From contig CAJAKT010000420.1 of assembly GCA_903940375.1 (NCBI GenBank), forward strand, positions 1 to 11,851: DNA of 11,851 bases. Reading direction: 5' to 3'. The notes under the pieces were generated by a model. That model made no database searches and was not told the origin of the DNA. It saw nothing but the letters and a program-made list of their open reading frames with translations. The position numbers were made by a program, and so were the translations under genes. Positions 1 to 6,644 of this stretch are shown here, piece after piece. Position 1 is the first letter of the stretch. Every line of letters starts with the position of its first letter. This DNA is from an uncultured bacterium (lineage in GTDB: Bacteria; Actinomycetota; Actinomycetes; S36-B12).

Positions 1-529
1 GCTCGGTCACGACGTCGTGGTCCTGCTCGACTCGATGACGAGGCTCGGTCGCGCGTACAACCTGGCGGCCCCCGCCTCCGGCCGCATCCTGTCCGGTGGC
101 GTCGACTCGACCGCGCTCTACCCGCCCAAGCGGTTCTTCGGTGCGGCCCGCAATATCGAGCACGGTGGCTCGCTCACCATCCTCGCAACCGCTCTCGTCG
201 AGACCGGCTCCCGCATGGACGAGGTGATCTTCGAGGAGTTCAAGGGCACCGGCAACATGGAGCTCAAGCTCGATCGACGCCTCGCCGACAAGCGGATCTT
301 CCCGGCCGTTGACGTAGACGCCTCCGGCACCCGCAAGGAGGACCTCCTCATGACCCCCGAGGAGCTGAAGATCGTCTGGAAGCTCCGTCGGGTGCTGCAT
401 GCCCTCGACCAGCAGCAGTCGATCGAACTGCTCCTGAACAAGCTGCGGGAGACCCAGAGCAACAACGAGTTCCTGCTCCAGGTCCAGAAGACCTCCCCGG
501 CTGTGGGCGGCTCGCGCGACGAAGACTGA
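1..529 (+). CDS. rho: Transcription termination factor Rho, C-terminal part (5' end outside window)
   Basis: This is the last 175 or so codons of Rho, the hexameric RNA-dependent ATPase that terminates transcription. Reading starts at base 2, in frame. The Walker B strand VVVLLDS is at 14-34, with its Asp at 29-31. It is followed by TRLGRAYN, the Q-loop region (SGGVDSTALYPPKRFFGAARN), the R-loop region (EEFKGTGNMEL) and SGTRKE. The Arg at 332-334 in SGTRKE aligns with the E. coli arginine finger R366. All match the E. coli C-terminal domain closely, so the ATPase core looks intact. The RNA-binding N-terminal domain and Walker A lie to the left of the window. The C-terminus runs past the E. 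coli end with a short Gly/Ser/acidic tail. The gene ends at TGA 527-529. Identification is essentially certain. Confidence 0.98.
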   Translation, partial: LGHDVVVLLDSMTRLGRAYNLAAPASGRILSGGVDSTALYPPKRFFGAARNIEHGGSLTILATALVETGSRMDEVIFEEFKGTGNMELKLDRRLADKRIFPAVDVDASGTRKEDLLMTPEELKIVWKLRRVLHALDQQQSIELLLNKLRETQSNNEFLLQVQKTSPAVGGSRDED

Positions 530-541
530 TCCGGTCCGGCA

Positions 542-557
542 GGCGGGATTTCCCGCT
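542..557 (+). terminator. Small hairpin after rho, possible weak terminator
   Basis: Thirteen bases after the rho stop, GCGGG (543-547) pairs with CCCGC (552-556) around an ATTT loop, with a G-T pair outside it. No T-run follows. A five-base-pair stem is weak as an intrinsic terminator. It may only be a 3'-end structure for the rho mRNA, and it sits just upstream of the likely rpmE promoter. Confidence 0.3.
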
Positions 558-569
558 CGGCCGCGCCGG

Positions 570-578
570 TGGCATACT
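570..578 (+). promoter_or_regulatory. Extended -10 promoter candidate for rpmE
   Basis: TGg followed by CATACT (573-578) forms an extended -10 element (TGN plus four of six matches to TATAAT). A start near 585 would give a leader of about 57 bases before the rpmE ATG. The -35 at a 17-base spacing (550-555, TTCCCG) is poor, which is typical of extended -10 promoters. The placement in the only sizeable gap between rho and rpmE supports it. No experimental evidence. Confidence 0.42.
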
Positions 579-641
579 GAAGATGTTCCGGTTCACGGTC
601 GCCCAGCCGGGCGAATCGACCCGGAATCACGAGAGGGAGAC

Positions 642-872
642 ATGAAGCCTGACATTCACCCCGCGTACGCGGAGACCACGGTCACCTGCAGCTGTGGCAG
701 CACCTTCACCACGCGCAGCACCGCCAAGAGCGGTCAGATCCACGCTGACGTGTGCTCGCAGTGCCACCCGTTCTACACCGGCAAGCAGAAGATCCTTGAC
801 ACCGGTGGTCGCGTGGCCAAGTGGGAGAGCCGCTACGGCAACAAGGCCGCAGACAAGTCCACAGACAACTAG
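642..872 (+). CDS. rpmE: 50S ribosomal protein L31, zinc-binding (C+) type
   Basis: The protein is 76 residues, the usual length for bacterial L31, a component of the large subunit that contributes to the bridge between 50S and 30S. It starts MKPDIHPAY, close to the E. coli MKKDIHPKY. It carries the zinc ligands of the C+ form: C16 and C18 (CSCG) and C38 and C41 (CSQC). HPFYTGKQ and the TGGRV motif follow. The start ATG is preceded by a purine-rich GAGAGGGAGAC Shine-Dalgarno stretch (631-641). Because all four cysteines are kept, this is the zinc-replete paralog. Zur-regulated cysteine-free copies, where present, are usually elsewhere in the genome. It is a single-gene unit between a likely promoter and a GC hairpin. 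Confidence 0.98.
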   Translation: MKPDIHPAYAETTVTCSCGSTFTTRSTAKSGQIHADVCSQCHPFYTGKQKILDTGGRVAKWESRYGNKAADKSTDN

Positions 873-879
873 CTCCACC

Positions 880-899
880 CCCCGGGCGCCGGCCCGGGG
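880..899 (+). terminator. GC-rich hairpin downstream of rpmE, without U-tract
   Basis: Seven bases after the rpmE stop, CCCCGGGC (880-887) pairs perfectly with GCCCGGGG (892-899) around a GCCG loop. This eight-base-pair all-GC stem is very stable. No T-run follows immediately (GTCGGCCGCG). Hairpin terminators lacking a U-tract have been proposed often for actinobacteria. It could equally protect the rpmE 3' end or give partial termination before prfA. Confidence 0.55.
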
Positions 900-924
900 T
901 CGGCCGCGTGTCTCCCCCGTCGCG

Positions 925-957
925 CGGTCGACCCCCGACCGGCGCCCGGAGTCTTTT
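925..957 (+). other. Second hairpin plus T-rich tract between rpmE and prfA
   Basis: CGGTCG (925-930) pairs with CGACCG (936-941) around ACCCC. About ten bases later comes TCTTTT (952-957), the only pyrimidine-T tract in the gap. The spacing is too long for a canonical intrinsic terminator. Together with the 880-899 stem it makes the rpmE-prfA gap heavily structured, so this may be a tandem termination zone or part of a prfA leader. I could not identify a convincing prfA promoter in 900-1000. Confidence 0.3.
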
Positions 958-1010
958 CACCCAATGCTGTGCCCCGCCCGCCTGTCCGCCCACGGAACCC
1001 GGAGACCCTG

Positions 1011-2087
1011 ATGTTCGAGTCCTGCGTCGAACTGCTGGACGAGTACTCGCGGGTCGAGGGGCAGTTGGCCGATCCGGCGATCCACGGTGATCAGGGAGCG
1101 GCCAGACGCCTGGGCCGTCGGTTCGCTGAGCTCGGCCCCATCGTGGCTGCCTACCGAGAGTGGCTGTCGAGCACTGACGACCTGGCCGCGGCACGCGAGC
1201 TCGGCGAGGTCGATGAGGCATTCGCTGATGAGGTCGCCACCCAGCAGGAACGCGTCGACGTGGCTGCCGAGCGACTGACGACGCTGCTGCTGCCGCGCGA
1301 CCCGATGGACGACAAGGACATCATCATCGAGGTCAAGGCGGGGGAGGGTGGCGAGGAGTCGGCCCTGTTCGCCAGTGACCTCGCGCGGATGTACATGCGT
1401 TATGCGGAGCGGCGCGGCTGGTCGGCGCAGATCCTCGACATGGTCGAATCCGATCTCGGGGGCTACAAGGACATCTCCATCGCGATGAAGGCCAAGGGCA
1501 TCCCAGAGCCCGGCACAGGCCCCTTCGCGCGCCTGAAGTTCGAGGGCGGCGTGCACCGTGTCCAGCGCGTCCCGGTCACGGAGTCGCAGGGGCGCATCCA
1601 CACGTCGGCGGCGGGCGTGCTCGTGCTCCCCGAGGCAGAGGAGGTCGACGTCGTCATCGACGCCAACGATCTGCGGATCGACGTCTACCGCTCGTCAGGG
1701 CCGGGCGGACAGAGCGTCAACACCACAGACTCGGCTGTGCGCATCACCCATGTGCCAACGGGAGTCGTGGTCTCCTGCCAGAACGAGAAGAGCCAGCTCC
1801 AGAACAAGGAGTCGGCCATGCGCATCCTGCGCGCACGACTGCTCGCCTTCGCGGAGGAGCAGGCGGCCAAGGAGGCGTCCGATGTCCGACGCTCCCAGGT
1901 GCGCACGGTCGACCGCAGCGAGCGGATCCGCACCTACAACTACCCGGAGAACCGGCTGAGCGACCATCGTGTCGGCTTCAAGTCGCACAACCTCGACCAG
2001 GTGCTCGACGGCGACCTCGATGCGGTCATCGATGCGTGCGTCACGGCCGACCAGAATGCCCGTCTGAGCGAGGTCGGCACCGGCTGA
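1011..2087 (+). CDS. prfA: Peptide chain release factor 1
   Basis: The product is RF1 (358 residues), which recognises UAA and UAG in the ribosomal A site and triggers peptidyl-tRNA hydrolysis. The codon-reading tripeptide is PVT at residues 188-190, in the context VQRVPVTESQGRIHTS. This is the RF1 form (E. coli PAT at the same position), not the SPF of RF2. The catalytic GGQ is at residues 232-234 within SSGPGGQSVNTTDSAVRITH. The ATG at 1011 is preferred because GGAG at 1001-1004 lies six bases upstream and the protein then begins MFESCVELLDEYSRVE, like the family. An in-frame ATG at 969 would add 14 residues with no family resemblance. Its stop overlaps the prmC start by one base (TGATG), so its modifying enzyme is translationally coupled to it. 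Confidence 0.98.
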   Translation: MFESCVELLDEYSRVEGQLADPAIHGDQGAARRLGRRFAELGPIVAAYREWLSSTDDLAAARELGEVDEAFADEVATQQERVDVAAERLTTLLLPRDPMDDKDIIIEVKAGEGGEESALFASDLARMYMRYAERRGWSAQILDMVESDLGGYKDISIAMKAKGIPEPGTGPFARLKFEGGVHRVQRVPVTESQGRIHTSAAGVLVLPEAEEVDVVIDANDLRIDVYRSSGPGGQSVNTTDSAVRITHVPTGVVVSCQNEKSQLQNKESAMRILRARLLAFAEEQAAKEASDVRRSQVRTVDRSERIRTYNYPENRLSDHRVGFKSHNLDQVLDGDLDAVIDACVTADQNARLSEVGTG

Positions 2088-3082
2088 TGTCCTGGACCGA
2101 GGATCGGACCCTGGGCGGTCGCGTGACAGTACGCGACGTGCTCTTCGACGCCGAGCACCGTCTGGGTCGTGTCGGGGTCCCGTCGCCGAATGTCGATGCC
2201 GCAGAGCTGGTCGCCTTCGCTCTTGGCACCACCCGCAGTCGCCTGTTCATGCAGGACGAGATCACCCCCGAGCAGAAAGTGCGCGTTGAGCAGTTGCTTG
2301 CGCGTCGCCTTACCCGCGTTCCGCTCCAGCACCTGCTCGGCACGGCAGCATTCCGGCGTATCGAGGTCGAGGTCGGCCCCGGCGTCTTCATCCCGCGCCC
2401 GGAGACGGAGCTCGTCACCGAAGCGGGTCTACGTGAGTTGGTCGACCGGCCTGCCGGGCAGCGCATCGCCGTCGACCTATGCTCCGGCAGCGGGGCGGTG
2501 GCCATCTCGCTTGGGCTGGAGGCCGCAGGCAGTCGCGTGCATGCCGTCGAGCTGAGCGACGATGCCATCGTGTGGACCCGCCGCAATGTCGATGCGCACG
2601 AGGAAGCCGTCACGGCGAAGGGCTCACGCGTCGAGGTGCTGCACGAGGACGCCACGACCGTTGCGGATCCGGGCCATTCACTGGCCCCGCTCACGGGCCA
2701 GGTGGCCGTGGTCGTCACGAACCCGCCCTACATTCCCGATGCGATGATCCCGCGTGAGCCGGAGGTTCGTGATCACGAGCCGGCCGTTGCCCTGTACGGC
2801 GGTGACGACGGCATGGACGTGATCCGCGGAGTGCTGCGCACCGCAGCGATCCTTCTTCGGCCCGGCGGCCTCGTCGTGATCGAGCATGCGGATGTGCAGG
2901 GCATCGCGGCCGGCCCCGCGGGAGTTCCGGCCGTGACGTCTGCTCTGGTCGCCGATGCCGAGCTGTCGTCGCTGACCGGCGTGCCTGTCGGCCAGCCGAT
3001 GTTCACGTCCGTTGCCGACCGCATCGATCTCAACGGATTGCCGAGGTTCACCCTCGCGCGTCGCACGGGAGCGTCATCGTGA
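2087..3082 (+). CDS. prmC: Peptide chain release factor N5-glutamine methyltransferase
   Basis: PrmC (HemK) uses S-adenosylmethionine to methylate the glutamine of the GGQ motif of RF1 and RF2, which raises termination efficiency. The protein is 331 residues. It has an N-terminal helical release-factor-binding region (about 1-110), the sequence FIPRPETELVTE before the methyltransferase domain, the SAM-binding VDLCSGSG at 129-136, and the catalytic NPPY at residues 212-215 (TNPPYIPD), which holds the glutamine amide. The ATG at 2087 overlaps the prfA stop (TGATG), which suggests reinitiation. An upstream in-frame ATG at 2036 lies inside prfA and adds non-homologous residues. The C-terminus overlaps the next gene by four bases (GTGA). 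It is somewhat longer than E. coli PrmC (277), with a less conserved tail from about residue 285. Confidence 0.96.
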   Translation: MSWTEDRTLGGRVTVRDVLFDAEHRLGRVGVPSPNVDAAELVAFALGTTRSRLFMQDEITPEQKVRVEQLLARRLTRVPLQHLLGTAAFRRIEVEVGPGVFIPRPETELVTEAGLRELVDRPAGQRIAVDLCSGSGAVAISLGLEAAGSRVHAVELSDDAIVWTRRNVDAHEEAVTAKGSRVEVLHEDATTVADPGHSLAPLTGQVAVVVTNPPYIPDAMIPREPEVRDHEPAVALYGGDDGMDVIRGVLRTAAILLRPGGLVVIEHADVQGIAAGPAGVPAVTSALVADAELSSLTGVPVGQPMFTSVADRIDLNGLPRFTLARRTGASS

Positions 3083-3744
3083 CCCAGCGAATCGACGTCG
3101 CCGACGGGGCGAACCGTGTTCGTGCTGTCGCTGCGGCACTCTCAGCGGTGCGTCGTGGTGACCTCGTCCTCATCCCGACCGAATCCGTGTACGCCGTCGC
3201 GACCGATGCGTTCTCGCGACGGGGAGTGGCTGCCCTTCGGGAGGCCAAGGGGTACGACGCCCACGTGCCGCTGCCCGTGATGGTCGGCGGGCGGTCGACG
3301 GTTCCGGGAATCGCGTCCCGCTCGAGTGACGATGCCCGCGCGCTGATGGACGCCTTCTGGCCGGGGCCGCTCACGCTGCTGCTCGATCCGCAGCCGACCC
3401 TCGCCTGGGACCTGCCGCCGTCGAGTCCGATCGCGGTGCGGATGCCGCTTCACCCGCTGGCCCTTGCCCTGCTCGCGCAGACGGGTCCTCTGGTCGTGAC
3501 GACGGCGAACCAGCCCGGACTCATGCCGCCCACGACGGCGGAGGATGCGATCTCCCAACTGGGGGACTATGCCGCCCTGGCCCTCGACGCAGGGGACCTC
3601 GCGGACGAGGAGGCCCTGCCCAGCACGGTCGTCGACGTGACGGGGGAGCGGCCGCGCGTGGTCCGGATCGGCGCGATCTCCGTTGAACGGCTCCGTGTCG
3701 TATGTCCGCATGTGGTCGACGGGGACGACGTCGTCACCCAATAG
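3079..3744 (+). CDS. Sua5/YciO/YrdC-family protein, probable L-threonylcarbamoyladenylate synthase with an atypical KxR motif
   Basis: The family makes threonylcarbamoyl-AMP from threonine, bicarbonate and ATP, the first step of tRNA t6A37 synthesis. The protein has 221 residues, one YrdC domain and a short tail, like M. tuberculosis Rv1301. Visible motifs are PTESVYAVATDAF (33-45, family PTxTVYGL), FWPGPLTLLL (93-102), AVRMPLHPLA (119-128), PSTVVD (181-186) and VVRIGAIS (194-201). Two departures are notable. The KxR nucleotide motif reads K57-G58-Y59, and the SANxSG loop reads TANQPG (142-147). The GTG start overlaps the prmC stop (GTGA) and has GGGAG at 3067-3071 seven bases upstream. Synteny makes it the ortholog of actinobacterial sua5/tsaC. 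The substitutions leave some doubt about full activity, so I give no symbol. Confidence 0.9.
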   Translation: MTQRIDVADGANRVRAVAAALSAVRRGDLVLIPTESVYAVATDAFSRRGVAALREAKGYDAHVPLPVMVGGRSTVPGIASRSSDDARALMDAFWPGPLTLLLDPQPTLAWDLPPSSPIAVRMPLHPLALALLAQTGPLVVTTANQPGLMPPTTAEDAISQLGDYAALALDAGDLADEEALPSTVVDVTGERPRVVRIGAISVERLRVVCPHVVDGDDVVTQ

Positions 3745-3747
3745 GCT
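3716..3747 (+). promoter_or_regulatory. Weak promoter candidate in front of glyA
   Basis: TAGGCT (3742-3747), which includes the stop codon of the preceding gene, fits the actinobacterial TANNNT -10 pattern. TCGACG (3716-3721) matches TTGACA at four of six positions, but the spacer is 20 bases, longer than usual. A start near 3754 would give a leader of about 38 bases to glyA. A 12-base perfect palindrome, GACGACGTCGTC (3724-3735), lies in the spacer. It may be chance in coding sequence. Confidence 0.27.
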
Positions 3748-3791
3748 GAATCCGCGCGCGAATGCCGTCGCCGTGCATGAGAGGGAGTTGC

Positions 3792-5060
3792 ATGAACAGC
3801 ACGCCGTTCTGGGGTCCGGACTTCGATGAGCTCGCCGCAGAGGATCCCGAGATCGCGTCGATCGTCCTGTCGGAGCTCGACCGTCTCCGCAGTGGTATTC
3901 AGCTGATCGCCAGCGAGAACTTCACCTCGCCCGCCGTCCTGGCCGCGCTCGGCTCGACCCTGAGCAACAAGTACGCCGAGGGCTACCCGGGCAAGCGCTA
4001 CTACGGTGGCTGCGCCGAGGTCGATCGCGCCGAGATCATCGGCATCGACCGTGCCAAGGCGCTGTTCGGCGCCGAGCATGCCAACCTGCAGCCGCACAGC
4101 GGGGCCAGCGCGAACATCGCGGCCTACGGCGCGTTCGTCAAGCCGGGCGAGACCGTCATGGCGATGAGCCTGCCGCACGGCGGACACCTGACCCACGGCT
4201 CGAAGGTCAACTTCTCCGGCAAGTGGTTCAACATCGTCTCGTACGGTGTTCGCGAGGACACCGAGCTGATCGACTACGACAACGTCCGTGAGCTTGCCCG
4301 TGAGCACCGCCCGAAGATGATCATCACGGGCGCGACGGCTTACCCCCGCCTGATCGACTTCGCGGCCTTCCGCGAGATCGCTGACGAGGTCGGCGCGATC
4401 CTCATGGTCGATGCGGCGCACTTCATCGGCCTTGTCGCTGGCAAGGCGATCCCCAGCCCGGTGCCGTTCGCCGATGTCGTGACGTTCACCACGCACAAGG
4501 TGCTGCGCGGGCCGCGGGGCGGCATGATCCTGTGCCGCGAGGAGCATGCGGCCGCGATCGACAAGGCCGTGTTCCCGATGATGCAGGGCGGACCCCTCAT
4601 GCACGCGGTGGCCGCAAAGGCCGTCGCGCTGAAGGAGGCGGCCACCCCCGAGTACCAGGCCTACGCGAGTCAGGTGATCGTCAACGCGCAGGCGCTGGCG
4701 GCCGGTCTCGCCGATGAGGGCATGCGCCCGGTCAGTGGTGGCACCGACACGCACCTGGCCCTGATCGATCTCCAGGGCATCGGGCTCACGGGCGACGTGG
4801 CGGAGATGCGCTGCGATGCCGCGCGCATCACGCTCAACAAGAACTCGATTCCCTACGATCCGCAGCCGCCGTCAAAGGGTTCCGGAATTCGGGTGGGCAC
4901 GCCGGCGGTCACGACGCAGGGGATGACCGAAGGTGACATGGCGACCATCGCGTCGCTGATCTCGCGTGCCGTGCGTGACGAGGACGGTACTCAGGCTGCA
5001 GCCATCGCGGACGATGTGTCTTCGCTGGTCACCCGGCATCCGGCGTACCCGCGAGGCTGA
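3792..5060 (+). CDS. glyA: Serine hydroxymethyltransferase
   Basis: GlyA is a cytosolic PLP enzyme that interconverts serine plus tetrahydrofolate with glycine plus 5,10-methylene-tetrahydrofolate, the main source of one-carbon units. At 422 residues it has normal family length. It shows LIASENF near the N-terminus, the NKYAEGYPGKRYYGG substrate loop, LPHGGHLTHGSKVNFSG, the PLP aspartate region VDAAHFIGLVAG, the Schiff-base lysine K236 in FTTHKVLRGPRGG, the MMQGGPLMH segment and the carboxylate-binding arginine in GIRVGTPAVTTQG. The ATG at 3792 is chosen because AGGGAG (3782-3787) sits four bases upstream. In-frame ATGs at 3762 and 3777 lack this and add unrelated residues. It lies 47 bases after the sua5-like gene and six bases before rfe. 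Intact and ordinary. Confidence 0.98.
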   Translation: MNSTPFWGPDFDELAAEDPEIASIVLSELDRLRSGIQLIASENFTSPAVLAALGSTLSNKYAEGYPGKRYYGGCAEVDRAEIIGIDRAKALFGAEHANLQPHSGASANIAAYGAFVKPGETVMAMSLPHGGHLTHGSKVNFSGKWFNIVSYGVREDTELIDYDNVRELAREHRPKMIITGATAYPRLIDFAAFREIADEVGAILMVDAAHFIGLVAGKAIPSPVPFADVVTFTTHKVLRGPRGGMILCREEHAAAIDKAVFPMMQGGPLMHAVAAKAVALKEAATPEYQAYASQVIVNAQALAAGLADEGMRPVSGGTDTHLALIDLQGIGLTGDVAEMRCDAARITLNKNSIPYDPQPPSKGSGIRVGTPAVTTQGMTEGDMATIASLISRAVRDEDGTQAAAIADDVSSLVTRHPAYPRG

Positions 5061-5066
5061 TCGCGT

Positions 5067-6188
5067 ATGCGCGAATACCTGCTGTGCCTGCTGGCCGCTG
5101 CGGCGGTCACGTATCTGCTGACCCCACCGGTCCGCAGCCTGGCACTCAGGTTGGGGTTCATGGCCGAGGTTCGCGACCGCGACGTGCACAGCGCGCCGAC
5201 ACCGCGGCTCGGCGGTCTGGCGATGGTCGGCGGAATCGTCGCGGGGCTTCTGCTCGCGAGCAAGCTGCCGATGATGCGCGCGGTCTTCGAGGGCACCAAT
5301 ACGGCGGTGGCATTGCTATCGGGTGTGGCGATCATCGTCGCCCTCGGCATCGTCGACGACCGATGGGGGCTCGACGCACCAACCAAGCTGGCCGGTCAGG
5401 TTCTTGCCGCCGGGGTGATGGCCTTCCAGGGCATCGCGATCATCTGGCTGCCGATCGGCGGGACGTTCGTGCTCGACCCGCTGACGAGCGTGCTGTTCAC
5501 CGTGATCATCGTGCTCGTCAGCATCAATGCCATCAATTTCGTCGATGGGCTCGATGGACTTGCCGCCGGCATTGTCGCCGTTGCGGCCGGGGCCTTCTTC
5601 GCATACTCCTACCTGCTGTCCGTCGAGCTCGGCTTCGAGCGCGCCACGCTCGCGACACTGGTGTCCGTGCTGCTCGTCGGAGTGTGCCTTGGCTTCCTGC
5701 CGAACAACTTCTTCCGTGCCCGGATCTTCATGGGTGACACGGGCTCGATGACGCTCGGCCTCCTGCTCGCTGCGGGGACCATCACCTTGTCCGGGCAGGT
5801 CGACCCGAGCGCGGTCGCGGGCGGAACGCTGCTGCCCACGTTGCTGCCGATCCTGCTGCCGGTTGCCGTCATGGCGGTTCCGCTCATGGACCTCCTGCTC
5901 GCTGTGATCCGTCGCACGCGCGCTGGCCGCAACCCCTTCGCGCCGGACAAGCAGCACCTGCACCACCGGCTCCTGGAGATGGGGCACTCACAGGTGCGGG
6001 CGGTTCTGCTCATGTACGCCTGGACGGGGCTGATCGCTGGTGCAGCCGTGGCCGTTGCCTTCGTGCCGCTGGGCTATGCGGCCTTGGGGTTCCTCGTGGG
6101 GCTGGGGCTGCTGATCTTCGCCGTCCGCCGGCCGGGCAGGACGCAGCAGGCTCAGGTCCGCCGGCTGCGAACAGGGACCGGCGCCTGA
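5067..6188 (+). CDS. rfe: Polyprenyl-phosphate N-acetylhexosamine-1-phosphate transferase, WecA/Rfe/TagO family
   Basis: This integral membrane enzyme of the MraY/WecA superfamily transfers a HexNAc-1-phosphate from a UDP-sugar to polyprenyl phosphate, the first step of lipid-linked glycan synthesis. The 373 residues form about eleven hydrophobic helices. Cytoplasmic-loop motifs are all present: VDDRWGL with D97 and D98, NAINFVDGLDGL (154-165) with D160 and D163, FMGDTGS (221-227), and HLHHRL (297-302), which marks the WecA/TagO branch rather than MraY. In M. tuberculosis the syntenic gene Rv1302 (rfe/wecA) is associated with GlcNAc-1-P transfer for arabinogalactan linker synthesis. Here the polymer could be a teichoic acid or other wall glycan, so the acceptor is inferred. 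The start is six bases after glyA, with GAGG at 5053-5056 inside the glyA end. The symbol follows synteny; wecA or tagO would also be defensible. Confidence 0.93.
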   Translation: MREYLLCLLAAAAVTYLLTPPVRSLALRLGFMAEVRDRDVHSAPTPRLGGLAMVGGIVAGLLLASKLPMMRAVFEGTNTAVALLSGVAIIVALGIVDDRWGLDAPTKLAGQVLAAGVMAFQGIAIIWLPIGGTFVLDPLTSVLFTVIIVLVSINAINFVDGLDGLAAGIVAVAAGAFFAYSYLLSVELGFERATLATLVSVLLVGVCLGFLPNNFFRARIFMGDTGSMTLGLLLAAGTITLSGQVDPSAVAGGTLLPTLLPILLPVAVMAVPLMDLLLAVIRRTRAGRNPFAPDKQHLHHRLLEMGHSQVRAVLLMYAWTGLIAGAAVAVAFVPLGYAALGFLVGLGLLIFAVRRPGRTQQAQVRRLRTGTGA

Positions 6189-6191
6189 ACA

Positions 6192-6212
6192 GTCACCGTG
6201 CGTTTTGGTGAC
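6192..6212. promoter_or_regulatory. Inverted repeat overlapping the atp operon -35
   Basis: GTCACC (6192-6197) and GGTGAC (6207-6212) are a perfect inverted repeat separated by nine bases, so the half-sites are 15 bases apart centre to centre. The right arm covers most of the proposed -35 hexamer (6205-6210). The geometry suits a dimeric DNA-binding regulator. It could also form an RNA hairpin at the 3' end of rfe, but its T-run is in the loop, not after the stem, so it does not look like an intrinsic terminator. I cannot name a regulator. Confidence 0.4.
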
Positions 6213-6240
6213 CTCATCGTGGTGCGATAACGTCAAGCCG
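6205..6240 (+). promoter_or_regulatory. Likely atp operon promoter giving a leaderless transcript
   Basis: TTGGTG (6205-6210), a 17-base spacer, TAACGT (6228-6233) and six bases lead exactly to the G of the GTG start codon at 6240. The -10 fits TANNNT, and its distance from the start codon is that expected if transcription begins at the first base of the codon. There is no Shine-Dalgarno sequence in front of this GTG. Leaderless initiation is common in actinobacteria, so promoter and start codon support each other. Confidence 0.55.
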
Positions 6241-6644
6241 TGCCCGCGAATGACGCTCTGGTCCTGCGCTGGGCCACCTCCGTGACGGCGGCCGTGGGCC
6301 TGATCGCCACCGTCATCGGCACCGCGATCGCCGGTGGCAAGGGACTCATCGCCGGAGTGCTCGGAACCCTCATCGCGGTCGGCTTCTTCGCGGTCGGTCA
6401 GTACGTCGTCGGCCGGGTCCTGCGCAACAGTCCGGAGACTGCGTTCATGACCGCGCTGGTGGTCTACATGGGGCAGATCCTGGCGCTGTTCGTGCTCCTG
6501 CTCCTGCTGCGTGAAGCGACGTTCTTCGCGCCCAAGGTGTTCGCCGCAACCATCATCGCGTGCGCCCTCGCGTGGATCTTCGCGTCGGCCGTTGTGACGT
6601 GGCGCACAAAGGTCCTCTACGTCGATCCGGAGGCTCGTCCGTGA
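6240..6644 (+). CDS. atpI: AtpI-like ATP synthase accessory membrane protein
   Basis: This is a 134-residue hydrophobic protein with four predicted membrane helices at about 12-30, 36-58, 69-90 and 99-121 and a short polar C-terminus (RTKVLYVDPEARP). Position and topology match the AtpI/Rv1303-type protein encoded immediately before atpB in actinobacteria. The AtpI family is thought to help c-ring assembly or cation supply for the Fo sector. That role is established only in some bacteria, so here it is inferred. The GTG start at 6240 lacks a ribosome binding site but lies six bases after a good -10, consistent with leaderless translation. The next in-frame start would remove the first helix. 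The stop overlaps the next GTG start by four bases (GTGA). The sequence itself has no diagnostic motif, so the symbol rests mainly on context. Confidence 0.75.
   Translation: MPANDALVLRWATSVTAAVGLIATVIGTAIAGGKGLIAGVLGTLIAVGFFAVGQYVVGRVLRNSPETAFMTALVVYMGQILALFVLLLLLREATFFAPKVFAATIIACALAWIFASAVVTWRTKVLYVDPEARP

Noticed and set aside
3724..3735. Perfect palindrome GACGACGTCGTC near the end of the sua5-like gene as an operator
   Set aside because: It lies in coding sequence with Asp-Asp-Val-Val codons that generate such palindromes easily in GC-rich DNA. I mention it only with the weak glyA promoter.
3762..3791. Upstream ATG starts for glyA
   Set aside because: They would put the AGGGAG ribosome binding site inside the coding region and add a non-homologous Met/Cys-rich leader.
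3567..4754. A 395-codon minus-strand open frame opposite glyA and the end of the sua5-like gene
   Set aside because: Same shadow effect. It crosses the boundary of two well-supported plus-strand genes and resembles no family.
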